Origin: Candidatus Bathyarchaeota archaeon
Lineage (GTDB): Archaea; Thermoproteota; Bathyarchaeia; Bathyarchaeales; DTEX01
DNA: 8,952 bases
NCBI GenBank assembly: GCA_021158305.1
Contig: JAGGUU010000137.1
Coordinates: 1 to 8,952, forward strand
Direction: 5' to 3'
The notes below the pieces were generated by a model. That model was not told where the DNA came from and ran no database searches. It worked only from the letters and a program-made list of their open reading frames with translations. Positions 1 to 4,977 of this stretch are shown piece by piece. A program made the translations under genes and the position numbers. Position 1 is the stretch's first letter. Every line of letters starts with the position of its first letter.

Positions 1-1
1 A

Positions 2-418
2 TATGGTTTAGTGATCGCCCCACTAAATCTCCGCGTGCTCATGCTTATCACGATCTATGATGAAAACGCTACGAAAACTTACTTGACGCAGAATAACTTA
101 AGCGATGCTTTTTCAGTTAATATGTTCGAAATAGAAAAGCTGTATAATTTGACTATGAAGAGAAGCAGTAATGTGAGGCTTCGTTTCATCGAGAATGGAA
201 CTAGGATCGTATCAGGTTATAATATGACCTATTCGACCTTCATTATAATAAATGGATACGTTGATGAGGGAGGGGATACTCATGATTGGACATGGATGTT
301 TATGTCATCTGTCAACGACAAGATCATCCAGATCGCCTATCACGGAATAGAAATGGATTATGATCTGGCTTATGAAGAATTTCAATACATATTAAATTCA
401 ACGAAAATAAAGGGGTGA
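2..418 (+). CDS. Hypothetical extracytoplasmic protein rich in N-glycosylation sequons (5' partial)
   Basis: The frame is open to the window edge, so the N-terminus is probably missing; a GTG at position 11 is the first possible start inside the window, but nothing upstream supports it. The visible C-terminal part of about 138 residues is acidic and aromatic and holds six N-X-S/T sequons (NAT, NLS, NLT, NGT, NMT, NST), unusually many for its length. This suggests a surface or secreted protein glycosylated outside the cell, with the signal peptide or membrane anchor upstream of the window. The pattern of short beta-like segments and a final helix (AYEEFQYILNST) vaguely recalls PsbP-like extracytoplasmic domains, but I do not recognise the family. 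Only 10 bp separate it from the downstream membrane-protein gene, so the two are probably co-transcribed and may work together at the membrane. Coding is likely; the function is unknown. Confidence 0.6.
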   Translation, partial: YGLVIAPLNLRVLMLITIYDENATKTYLTQNNLSDAFSVNMFEIEKLYNLTMKRSSNVRLRFIENGTRIVSGYNMTYSTFIIINGYVDEGGDTHDWTWMFMSSVNDKIIQIAYHGIEMDYDLAYEEFQYILNSTKIKG

Positions 419-419
419 G
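412..419 (+). promoter_or_regulatory. Ribosome binding site overlapping the upstream stop codon
   Basis: GGGGTGAG lies 9 bases before the ATG at 429 and is complementary to the usual archaeal 16S 3' end. The TGA stop of the preceding gene (416-418) sits inside it, which suggests translational coupling of the two genes. Confidence 0.55.
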
Positions 420-428
420 AAGGCACAT

Positions 429-926
429 ATGGATCTAGATCTTTCAGGATACTATGAGAGATACTATAATTTGATTCACATAATTCTCGGAGGTGTAATT
501 TGCCTATTGGCCATGTACACCTCCTCCTCAATTCTGCCAAGATTAGTTCGCGTAATCCTATATAGCCTCGGCTGCTACGGATTAATGTCTTTCCAAGAAA
601 TCACGAATGCTATGCTTTTACTTATGTTTGGAGCTGCTTACCTACCGAGTGGCTTTATTGGAGGACTATATACGGGACATAGGATTAAGGAAAATCTGCG
701 GATCATCCTATTATTCCCCGCTCTGATCGGGTTTGCGGGAATGATCGCCTTACATTCCTCCATTGAAGGCGTAAATATTTCAAATTTAGATCTTCAACGA
801 GAGATTCTTGTCCCGTTGATAGGCGACATAATAGGTACTTATCTCGGAGGATACACAATGAACTGGGAAGAAGAAAGCGAACCCCTAGAAATAATCGAGG
901 AGGACATGTACATGCCGGAGCACTAA
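429..926 (+). CDS. Small multi-pass membrane protein, DUF5518-like (tentative)
   Basis: 165 residues. Hydrophobic segments at roughly 15-30, 36-53, 60-82, 91-109 and 126-144 predict four or five membrane helices. Glycine-rich stretches (SGFIGGLYTG near 74-83; GDIIGTYLGGYTM near 132-144) resemble small archaeal membrane proteins of the DUF5518 kind; this is recognition of pattern only. The C-terminal tail of about 20 residues is strongly acidic (WEEESEPLEIIEED). The ATG at 429 is preceded at good spacing by GGGGTGAG (412-419), which also contains the stop codon of the upstream gene, so translation of the two is probably coupled. No catalytic motif is visible. A structural or transporter-accessory role next to the sequon-rich extracytoplasmic protein is possible but is inference. 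Confidence 0.7.
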   Translation: MDLDLSGYYERYYNLIHIILGGVICLLAMYTSSSILPRLVRVILYSLGCYGLMSFQEITNAMLLLMFGAAYLPSGFIGGLYTGHRIKENLRIILLFPALIGFAGMIALHSSIEGVNISNLDLQREILVPLIGDIIGTYLGGYTMNWEEESEPLEIIEEDMYMPEH

Positions 927-1080
927 CGCCTAAGACAAAATATCCGCCGTAATAGGCTTAGAGACAAAAGTATATCAAAGAAGCCTTTAAGGATTCTCAC
1001 CTTAGTTTTTCACGTACAGATTTTCTAAGCCAAGACCTCCAAAACCTTAAGCACTAAGGAATCTTCCTCATCCTCCTAGG

Positions 1081-1102
1081 CTTATTTTTCCCCATTTTCT
1101 AT
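1081..1102 (+). terminator. T-rich tract, possible terminator after the membrane-protein gene
   Basis: The stretch 927-1185 holds no convincing gene on either strand. On the + strand it has several T-runs (1004-1010, 1020-1024, and the richest at 1081-1102). Archaeal termination, including that assisted by aCPSF1, uses U-rich tracts downstream of genes, so one of these probably ends the transcript of the two genes upstream. There is no strong GC hairpin. Confidence 0.35.
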
Positions 1103-1185
1103 TAGAAGAAACCTCCATATTGCCGCACAATAAGGCTCATCTCTCCATTTATCTTAAGTACTCCGTAAAAATAAAATAATGATGA

Positions 1186-1347
1186 CTATATATTTTCAGA
1201 TCGTCTCCCTTTAGTCCTCACTGAATGCTCCATGTATTTCCTGTAAGCCCTCTCAGTGACCGGAGCCCCAACCTTAAACGATAAGCCTTGCAGAGCTCTT
1301 CTGAGATATCTTCCCCAAGCGTTCCCAAGAAGAATGGGTGCCTTCAT
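1186..1347 (-). CDS. Small basic protein, 53 residues, unknown function
   Basis: From the ATG at 1347 this encodes 53 residues, rich in Arg and Lys, with an N-terminal part MKAPILLGNAWGRYLRRAL and a C-terminal part TERAYRKYMEHSVRTKGRRS; the latter looks like an amphipathic, nucleic-acid-binding helix and tail. I do not recognise the family. The frame extends upstream to a TTG at 1410 (74 residues), but I prefer the ATG: a TATA-like CTTAAACC at 1367-1374 (minus strand) lies at the spacing expected for a leaderless mRNA starting near that ATG, and the extra N-terminus would overlap this box. Arg codons are mostly AGA/AGG, as in the neighbouring genes. It lies downstream of the tRNA on the same strand but probably has its own promoter. 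The base composition and charge favour a real gene, yet a chance ORF cannot be excluded. Confidence 0.45.
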   Translation of the reverse strand: MKAPILLGNAWGRYLRRALQGLSFKVGAPVTERAYRKYMEHSVRTKGRRSENI

Positions 1348-1366
1348 GAAAATCTTCGAGGAGAAA

Positions 1367-1374
1367 GGTTTAAG
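1367..1374 (-). promoter_or_regulatory. TATA-like box for the small basic ORF
   Basis: CTTAAACC on the minus strand, centred about 24 bp before the ATG at 1347. This is close to the archaeal TATA-to-start distance, so the transcript would start at or next to the ATG without a leader. Confidence 0.35.
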
Positions 1375-1436
1375 CCGGAGTGCGGAACAGAGCTGCCATA
1401 TAAAATTCAAATCCGATTTTTAGCGGCCTTTTAACA

Positions 1437-1449
1437 GAAAAAGAACAAT
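1437..1449 (-). terminator. T-rich tract downstream of tRNA-Ser
   Basis: On the minus strand the sequence about 28 bases after the tRNA CCA end reads TTGTTCTTTTTCT. Such T-tracts terminate archaeal stable-RNA transcripts. It separates the tRNA from the small basic ORF further downstream. Confidence 0.4.
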
Positions 1450-1476
1450 AAGACGGCTTATCTTTGGCTTAAGATA

Positions 1477-1580
1477 TGGCGCCGGGGGTGGGATTCGAAC
1501 CCACGCGGCCCTCAAGGGGCCACAGGCTCACTCAACTATCATTCTCAAGGCCTGCGCCTTGTCCGCTCGGCCACCCCGGC
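1477..1580 (-). tRNA. tRNA-Ser(UGA) with a 15-nt intron
   Basis: The acceptor stem pairs GCCGGGG (from 1580) with CCCCGGC. Other parts are a type II D arm (GCC...GGC), an anticodon stem CAGGC/GCCTG, a long variable arm with the 5-bp stem GGCCC/GGGCC, and a T arm GTGGG-TTCGAAT-CCCAC. The anticodon at 1547-1545 is TGA, followed by G37. The anticodon loop is interrupted by a 15-nt intron (1543-1529, AATGATAGTTGAGTG) exactly between positions 37 and 38. Removing it leaves the normal loop CTTGAGA. The discriminator base at 1480 is G, as expected for serine rather than leucine (A), and is followed by an encoded CCA at 1479-1477. The long variable arm and anticodon exclude other identities. It reads UCA and probably other UCN codons in translation. 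Confidence 0.93.
1529..1543 (-). other. tRNA intron at 37/38 with bulge-helix-bulge
   Basis: Folding the precursor gives a 4-bp central helix between CTTG (bases 32-35) and TGAG in the intron (two Watson-Crick and two G-U pairs). It is flanked by 3-nt bulges AGA and TGA; cutting after the second base of each bulge releases exactly 15 nt. The outer helix is the anticodon stem; the inner helix is weak (AT...GT around GATA). This is a substrate form for the archaeal tRNA splicing endonuclease EndA. Confidence 0.85.
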
Positions 1581-1618
1581 CATGACATGTTCTCTTCTTT
1601 GACTTTAATGTTCCTTGA

Positions 1619-1628
1619 GGTTTTTAAC
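1619..1628 (-). promoter_or_regulatory. TATA-like box for tRNA-Ser
   Basis: GTTAAAAACC on the minus strand, directly after the stop codon of the nucleoside hydrolase gene. It would place the transcription start near 1597, giving a 5' leader of about 17 nt for RNase P to remove. Confidence 0.4.
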
Positions 1629-1630
1629 GG

Positions 1631-2557
1631 TTAATCTTTTCTGTGAGCTTGACTTGTCAGCCTTTCCACGAGCATATCCTTGAATGCTCTGAGATTCTTC
1701 CACTCGATTGCGCAGTGCACCCTTCTAGCCTCCCTGCTGATTCTTGTGTAGCCGTCCTCCGTAATCTGCACTCCCAAACCCCTCATCACTAAATATTCGC
1801 TTGAGAACGCCAAGTATACAGCAACCGTATCATATAAGATTGAGCTTTCAGTCTCAAATATTCTCTGCCAATCTTCACGGCGATTCCTCAGCCAAATCTT
1901 ATAGTTCTCCATGAGATCTCTGATCAGTGGACTTCTACACTTACGTATCATCCGATATCTTTCTCCTCTAAGCTTCACGAAGCCGCACGTATCAAGCGGC
2001 GTTATAGTTATGTCCCATGGAGCTGAAAGGACTGTTTGGGCTGCTTTCGGATCCCTTTTGACATTGTACTCGGCGACTACTCCCCCATCTCCTCCACCAT
2101 AGCCCAGCGGGCTCTTATAGAGGCATCCAAGCATACTTACGATCCTAGCATGCTCAGCTATTCTAGGCTCTGCTTTCAGCGCAGCAGCGATATTTGTAAG
2201 CGGACCTATACAGAGCAACGTCACCATCTCCGAGGATTCCATCACCGTCTCTATTAAGGCTTTCACACCATCTTCACAGATTGTTCCGCCATACCTCTCT
2301 ATATTATAATCTTTCACCCATGATAGCTGAGGTCCCTTTTCGCTGCCGAGGCGAAGTCCAACGCCTATCGGTATTTCCTCACGTCCGGATCTTTCAAGAA
2401 TCTTCGCAACTATCTTTGCGCGGTAGACCGTATCCCCGCTCTCTGTGACGATGAGCCTGGGCTCTAGCTCTGGAGACTGAAGCAACATCGCCAACGCCCA
2501 TGTGTCATCTATGTCTGAGCCGATATCAGTATCAAGAATCACGGGAATCTTCTTCAT
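1631..2557 (-). CDS. Inosine/uridine-preferring nucleoside hydrolase family protein
   Basis: 308 residues, the usual length for the family, which cleaves the N-glycosidic bond of ribonucleosides to ribose and base in the cytoplasm for salvage. The N-terminal calcium and ribose site is DTDIGSDIDD (residues 9-18). IGPLTNIA (117-124) and the ribose-binding AEYN followed by DP (162-170) match the family, and the late calcium-site Asp is D243 in YDTVAV. Two deviations from the classic Crithidia enzyme are visible: Tyr242 stands where His241 protonates the leaving base, and SGDT (40-43) replaces the usual GN motif. The substrate is therefore uncertain. The ATG at 2557 has GAGG five bases upstream. 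A TATA-like CTTTTAGA (2579-2586, read on the minus strand as TCTAAAAG) lies about 26 bp before it. The gene is divergent from the protease gene and sits alone before the tRNA. Confidence 0.9.
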   Translation of the reverse strand: MKKIPVILDTDIGSDIDDTWALAMLLQSPELEPRLIVTESGDTVYRAKIVAKILERSGREEIPIGVGLRLGSEKGPQLSWVKDYNIERYGGTICEDGVKALIETVMESSEMVTLLCIGPLTNIAAALKAEPRIAEHARIVSMLGCLYKSPLGYGGGDGGVVAEYNVKRDPKAAQTVLSAPWDITITPLDTCGFVKLRGERYRMIRKCRSPLIRDLMENYKIWLRNRREDWQRIFETESSILYDTVAVYLAFSSEYLVMRGLGVQITEDGYTRISREARRVHCAIEWKNLRAFKDMLVERLTSQAHRKD

Positions 2558-2632
2558 GAATCCTCAAACCCGAGATCCCTTTTAGACTCAGCAGTCCTGA
2601 ATATTCCGCTTCACATAGTCTTTTTTGGAATC

Positions 2633-2642
2633 AAATATTTAA
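2633..2642 (+). promoter_or_regulatory. TATA-like box for the AN1/site-2 protease gene
   Basis: AAATATTTAA lies about 20 bp before the TTG at 2658, in a 100-bp region shared with the divergent hydrolase gene. The leader would be very short or absent, and no Shine-Dalgarno sequence is seen before the TTG, consistent with leaderless expression. Confidence 0.4.
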
Positions 2643-2657
2643 GTTGCAAGTGCCAAA

Positions 2658-3506
2658 TTGGATATTAAGACGAATATAGAAGTTGATGGAGACTTGAAGT
2701 GCCACTACTGCGGCAGAGACGTTATGCTTCCATTCAAATGTCCCTTCTGCGGCCAATACTTCTGCGAGGATCATAGGCTTCCAGAGAACCATAACTGCCC
2801 CGAGCTTTGGAGAGTTAGAACCCGATCTCCCCCCTCAGTTGAGCGGGAGCGTATATCAGTTCCCAGATATGAGGTTAAAGAGCCCTCTATAATGTATCCA
2901 TTCAAGGCTATGCGGAAAGAATGGACGAGCATAACTGAAATTTACCATCTGACTATAGGGGCGGCGGTGGTTATGGCGGTTGGATTATCTCTTATGGGTC
3001 CAGGATTCAGCTGGGTGGCATACATCATCCAAAATCCCCTAGCAGCGTTCAGCTCAGCTCTCCTCTTCATGACCCTCTTTATCTCCCATGAACTTGCACA
3101 TAAGATTTCAGCTAAACATTTCGGTCTATGGGCTGAGTTCAGATTGAATGTAATCGGGATTTCATTAACAACCCTCTCGATCTTCTCACCTTTAATAAAA
3201 GTTGTATCGCCCGGAACAGTAGTTGTCTCAGGGGTTGCAAGCAAGGAAGTCATTGGGAAGACAGCGCTTGCAGGTCCCCTAACAAATATTGTCCTAGCGT
3301 TCCTACTCTACTCGGCATCTCTTCATCCCTTATGTTCCTCAACAAGCGTTGCTTCAGGAGCTCTGCTAAGCATATGGATAGCGCTGTTAAATCTCATTCC
3401 AGTAGGCATATTCGACGGGGCTAAAATCTTCTGGTGGAACAAGACGGTTTGGGCGGCTAGCTTCTGCATCTCCCTAATTCTGCTTATGCTCTTTCTCCTC
3501 TTCTAA
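2658..3506 (+). CDS. Membrane metalloprotease (site-2 protease/M50 family) with N-terminal AN1 zinc finger
   Basis: 282 residues. Residues 15-47 form an AN1-type zinc finger: C15, C18, C28, C31, C36, H39, H45, C47, with FC..HR..ENHNC spacing. A linker rich in Arg, Pro and Glu (50-90) leads to the membrane part: helices near 95-113, 119-142, 165-180, 203-221, 232-250 and 264-282. The catalytic motif HELAH (144-148) lies within a membrane segment, and NLIPVGIFDG (245-254) gives the third metal ligand, Asp253. Together these define an intramembrane zinc protease of the M50 type; AGPLTN (205-210) is also typical. It probably cleaves membrane-anchored substrates such as regulators. AN1 fingers bind ubiquitin-like proteins or other partners in eukaryotes, so the finger may recruit substrates on the cytoplasmic side. 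The TTG start is the only in-frame candidate between an in-frame stop at 2640 and the finger. The gene converges on uS10 with a 22-bp gap. Confidence 0.88.
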   Translation: MDIKTNIEVDGDLKCHYCGRDVMLPFKCPFCGQYFCEDHRLPENHNCPELWRVRTRSPPSVERERISVPRYEVKEPSIMYPFKAMRKEWTSITEIYHLTIGAAVVMAVGLSLMGPGFSWVAYIIQNPLAAFSSALLFMTLFISHELAHKISAKHFGLWAEFRLNVIGISLTTLSIFSPLIKVVSPGTVVVSGVASKEVIGKTALAGPLTNIVLAFLLYSASLHPLCSSTSVASGALLSIWIALLNLIPVGIFDGAKIFWWNKTVWAASFCISLILLMLFLLF

Positions 3507-3528
3507 AACGAAAAACTAGACAATAGAA

Positions 3529-3837
3529 CTAGATGAGCTCTATGCTTATGAAGACCTCTTCCGGAACCCGCATCCTCATTATTCGCCGCATAACCCTCTC
3601 TTCAGCATCAATATCAAGTAGCCTCTTGTGGATGCGGAGCTCCCACCTATCCCACGTCTTAGTTCCTTCTCCACATGGAGATTTCATAACTGGAACGCGG
3701 AGCCTCTTCGTGGGAAGCGGTATTGGACCGCTTACTCTAACACCGCTTTTCTCCGCTATCTCTTTAAGCTCCCTACATACATTTTCAAGCTTAACGTAAT
3801 CAGTGCTCGTCAGCTTTATTCTAGCCTTCCTAACCAT
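3529..3837 (-). CDS. rps10: Small ribosomal subunit protein uS10
   Basis: 102 residues, the full length for archaeal uS10, which sits in the head of the 30S subunit. It shows the family landmarks: KARIKLTSTDY at the start, GPIPLPTKRLRVPVMKSPCGEGTKTWDRWELRIHKRLLDI in the middle, and a C-terminal strand VPEEVFISIELI. The ATG at 3837 is preceded by a G-rich ribosome site (GGCGGGG) and by a TATA-like box at 3877-3886. This gives a leader of roughly 18 nt, so it has its own promoter although it follows eL37 on the same strand. In many archaea this gene follows the elongation factor 1-alpha gene; here the upstream genes are eL37 and LSm and no elongation factor gene lies nearby. Identification is secure. 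Confidence 0.96.
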   Translation of the reverse strand: MVRKARIKLTSTDYVKLENVCRELKEIAEKSGVRVSGPIPLPTKRLRVPVMKSPCGEGTKTWDRWELRIHKRLLDIDAEERVMRRIMRMRVPEEVFISIELI

Positions 3838-3876
3838 ACTTAGCCCCGCCGTTTTTAGATGAATTCTCCACTCGTC

Positions 3877-3886
3877 ATATTTAAAC
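3877..3886 (-). promoter_or_regulatory. TATA-like box for rps10
   Basis: On the minus strand GTTTAAATAT lies in the 73-bp gap between eL37 and uS10, about 44 bp before the uS10 ATG. It predicts a transcription start near 3855 and a short leader that includes the ribosome binding site. Confidence 0.45.
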
Positions 3887-3910
3887 TATTTCCGGTCTAC
3901 GGGGACATTC

Positions 3911-4099
3911 TCACACAATTCTCTTCCGATTAACTTTCTTGTTCTGCCAAGAGTATCTCCGAATTCTTGTTGAGGCCCCGAAGCCGCAAGCAGCACATCT
4001 TTTCTTCCTAACGTGGTAAGCTCTTCTTCCGCAGCGTCTACAACGTATATGAACAGTCTTTCCCATGCGTTTCCCAAATGAAGGTGTTCCCTTACCCAT
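3911..4099 (-). CDS. rpl37e: Large ribosomal subunit protein eL37
   Basis: 62 residues, the normal archaeal length, with the start MGKGTPSFGKRMGK and a four-cysteine zinc ribbon: C20-x2-C23 and C35-x2-C38. The C-terminal tail is strongly basic (RIRRYSWQNKKVNRKR). It binds 23S rRNA in the 50S subunit near the exit tunnel. The ATG at 4099 lies 7 bp after the stop of the LSm gene and is served by the ribosome site GAGGTGA, which contains that stop codon. LSm-eL37 is a long-known conserved archaeal gene pair, so the two are almost certainly one operon. Confidence 0.96.
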   Translation of the reverse strand: MGKGTPSFGKRMGKTVHIRCRRCGRRAYHVRKKRCAACGFGASTRIRRYSWQNKKVNRKRIV

Positions 4100-4104
4100 C
4101 TCCT

Positions 4105-4111
4105 AATCACC
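4105..4111 (-). promoter_or_regulatory. Ribosome binding site of eL37 overlapping the LSm stop codon
   Basis: On the minus strand GAGGTGA precedes the eL37 ATG by about 7 bases, and its TGA is the LSm stop (4109-4107). A terminating ribosome would be held on the next start site, a compact arrangement for coupled translation. Confidence 0.6.
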
Positions 4112-4325
4112 TCAGAGGCGGAGAGATCATTACGACATTATCTCCGCGGACGATTATTAAGCCGAGCTCCTTAACGTTCTCGGTATCTGTTATGTCCTCT
4201 GCCTTGTCCAGTACAAGGTTCAAGTGCTGGTCGAAGCCTTTTAGCTGTCCCCGTATGCTCTTGCCTCCCCTAAGCTTTATCAGAACCGTCTTCCCAATGC
4301 TTTTCTCTAAGATTTGAGTCGCCAT
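4107..4325 (-). CDS. LSm (Sm-like) archaeal RNA-binding protein
   Basis: 72 residues, a single Sm domain. Sm1 covers about 11-43 with GKSIRGQLKGFDQHLNLVLDKA, including the RNA-contact residues D32, H34 and N36. Sm2 is IIVRGDNVVMISP (57-69) with R60-G61-D62. Archaeal LSm proteins form heptameric rings that bind U-rich RNA 3' ends and tRNA-derived RNAs. It is followed by eL37, as in many archaea, pointing to a link with ribosome or tRNA metabolism. The ATG at 4325 has no clear Shine-Dalgarno sequence. It is divergent from the PUA-domain gene across about 80 bp, in which one near-symmetric TATA element could serve both directions. Confidence 0.95.
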   Translation of the reverse strand: MATQILEKSIGKTVLIKLRGGKSIRGQLKGFDQHLNLVLDKAEDITDTENVKELGLIIVRGDNVVMISPPLR

Positions 4326-4375
4326 TTTCGATCAGCTTTATGTTTTCTGTGTTTTTTGTATCAGATACCTGCAAG

Positions 4376-4384
4376 CTTATATGT
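4376..4384. promoter_or_regulatory. TATA box, possibly bidirectional, between LSm and PUA genes
   Basis: GCTTATATG (4376-4384) is centred 26 bp before the ATG at 4406, ideal for a leaderless PUA-protein mRNA. Its complement CATATAAGC is also a good TATA box for LSm and would give a leader of about 28 nt. Confidence 0.55.
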
Positions 4385-4405
4385 CTTACGATCATACTTA
4401 AGTTT

Positions 4406-4912
4406 ATGCCTAAGGCTATTAGGCGTCTTTCCCTTAGAAAGAAGGAGGGAAAGCGCATTTTACGCTTAGTCTCTAAGAGTTTAGGGATAGAAGCCGAAGA
4501 GATATTTGGACGTAAGCCTCGAATAGAAGTTGTAAACGTGAAGGGAAGAAACATATATTTCATAAATGGAATCCCCATGCTCGTGGTCTCAGAAGACACA
4601 GTATTCCCAACACTCGTTTTCAGCAAGTACGTAAATAGCCTTCCGAAGGTAGTGGTTGATATGGGAGCTGTTCCGCATATCTGCAACGGAGCGGACGTTA
4701 TGGCTCCCGGAATAGTGGAGATCAACGGGGAATTCGAGAAAAACGATTTAGTCGCCGTCGTTGACGAACGAAACAGACGTGTGATAGCGATGGCTCAAGC
4801 ACTAGCCTGCTCAGAGAAATTAAAAAACTTGAAGAAAGGAAAGGCCTTTAAGAATCTTCATCATGTAGGAGACGATATTTGGGATTTAATAAAGGAATCT
4901 TCTCAGCGTTAG
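4406..4912 (+). CDS. PUA-domain RNA-binding protein, MCT-1/Tma20-like
   Basis: 168 residues from the ATG at 4406. The N-terminal domain (about 1-75) is the one found before PUA in archaeal homologues of MCT-1/Tma20 (DUF1947 type) and begins with a basic MPKAIRRLSLRKKEGKR. The PUA domain spans about 81-155, with VVVDMGAVPHICNGADVMAPGI as its core and NGEFEKNDLVAVVDE following. In eukaryotes MCT-1 with DENR, and the related eIF2D, bind the small subunit to recycle tRNA and re-initiate; the archaeal protein probably acts on the ribosome or tRNA too, which is inference. The frame is open upstream to an ATG at 4340 (22 more residues). I reject this start because the added residues are hydrophobic and unlike the family and would span the TATA box at 4376-4384, which lies 26 bp before the chosen ATG. 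Confidence 0.9.
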   Translation: MPKAIRRLSLRKKEGKRILRLVSKSLGIEAEEIFGRKPRIEVVNVKGRNIYFINGIPMLVVSEDTVFPTLVFSKYVNSLPKVVVDMGAVPHICNGADVMAPGIVEINGEFEKNDLVAVVDERNRRVIAMAQALACSEKLKNLKKGKAFKNLHHVGDDIWDLIKESSQR

Positions 4913-4932
4913 CTCCAGAAATGAGGCGCTAA

Positions 4933-4941
4933 GCTTTTAAG
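4933..4941 (+). promoter_or_regulatory. TATA-like box for sepF
   Basis: GCTTTTAAG is centred near 4937 in the 65-bp gap after the PUA gene. It predicts a transcription start near 4963, just before the ribosome site AAGGAGA (4964-4970) of the next gene. Confidence 0.45.
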
Positions 4942-4977
4942 ACGTAACGGTCTTCTTCATTTCAAGGAGATGGACTG

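Noticed and set aside
1043..1097. Short minus-strand reading frame starting MGKNKP, reminiscent of the start of eL39
   Set aside because: It stops after 13 residues and the downstream residues do not match eL39 in any frame, so neither a gene nor a convincing pseudogene.
1179..1224. Possible C/D box small RNA (+ strand): ATGATGA at 1179-1185 and CTGA at 1221-1224
   Set aside because: No flanking terminal stem and no clear C'/D' pair; such short motifs are common by chance.
1348..1410. TTG-initiated extension of the small basic ORF
   Set aside because: It would cover the TATA-like box, lacks a ribosome site, and its N-terminus shows no special character.
1911..2257. Two overlapping plus-strand ORFs within the nucleoside hydrolase gene
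   Set aside because: They are antisense to a clear conserved gene and have no domain or start signals.
2942..3253. Minus-strand ORF of about 100 residues inside the membrane protease gene
   Set aside because: Antisense shadow of conserved transmembrane coding sequence.
3886..4110. Minus-strand ORF covering eL37 in another frame
   Set aside because: The eL37 frame has the zinc ribbon and ribosome site; the overlapping frame shows no family features.
4340..4405. 22-residue N-terminal extension of the PUA-domain protein
   Set aside because: Unlike family N-termini and would include the promoter; the ATG at 4406 sits 26 bp after the TATA box.
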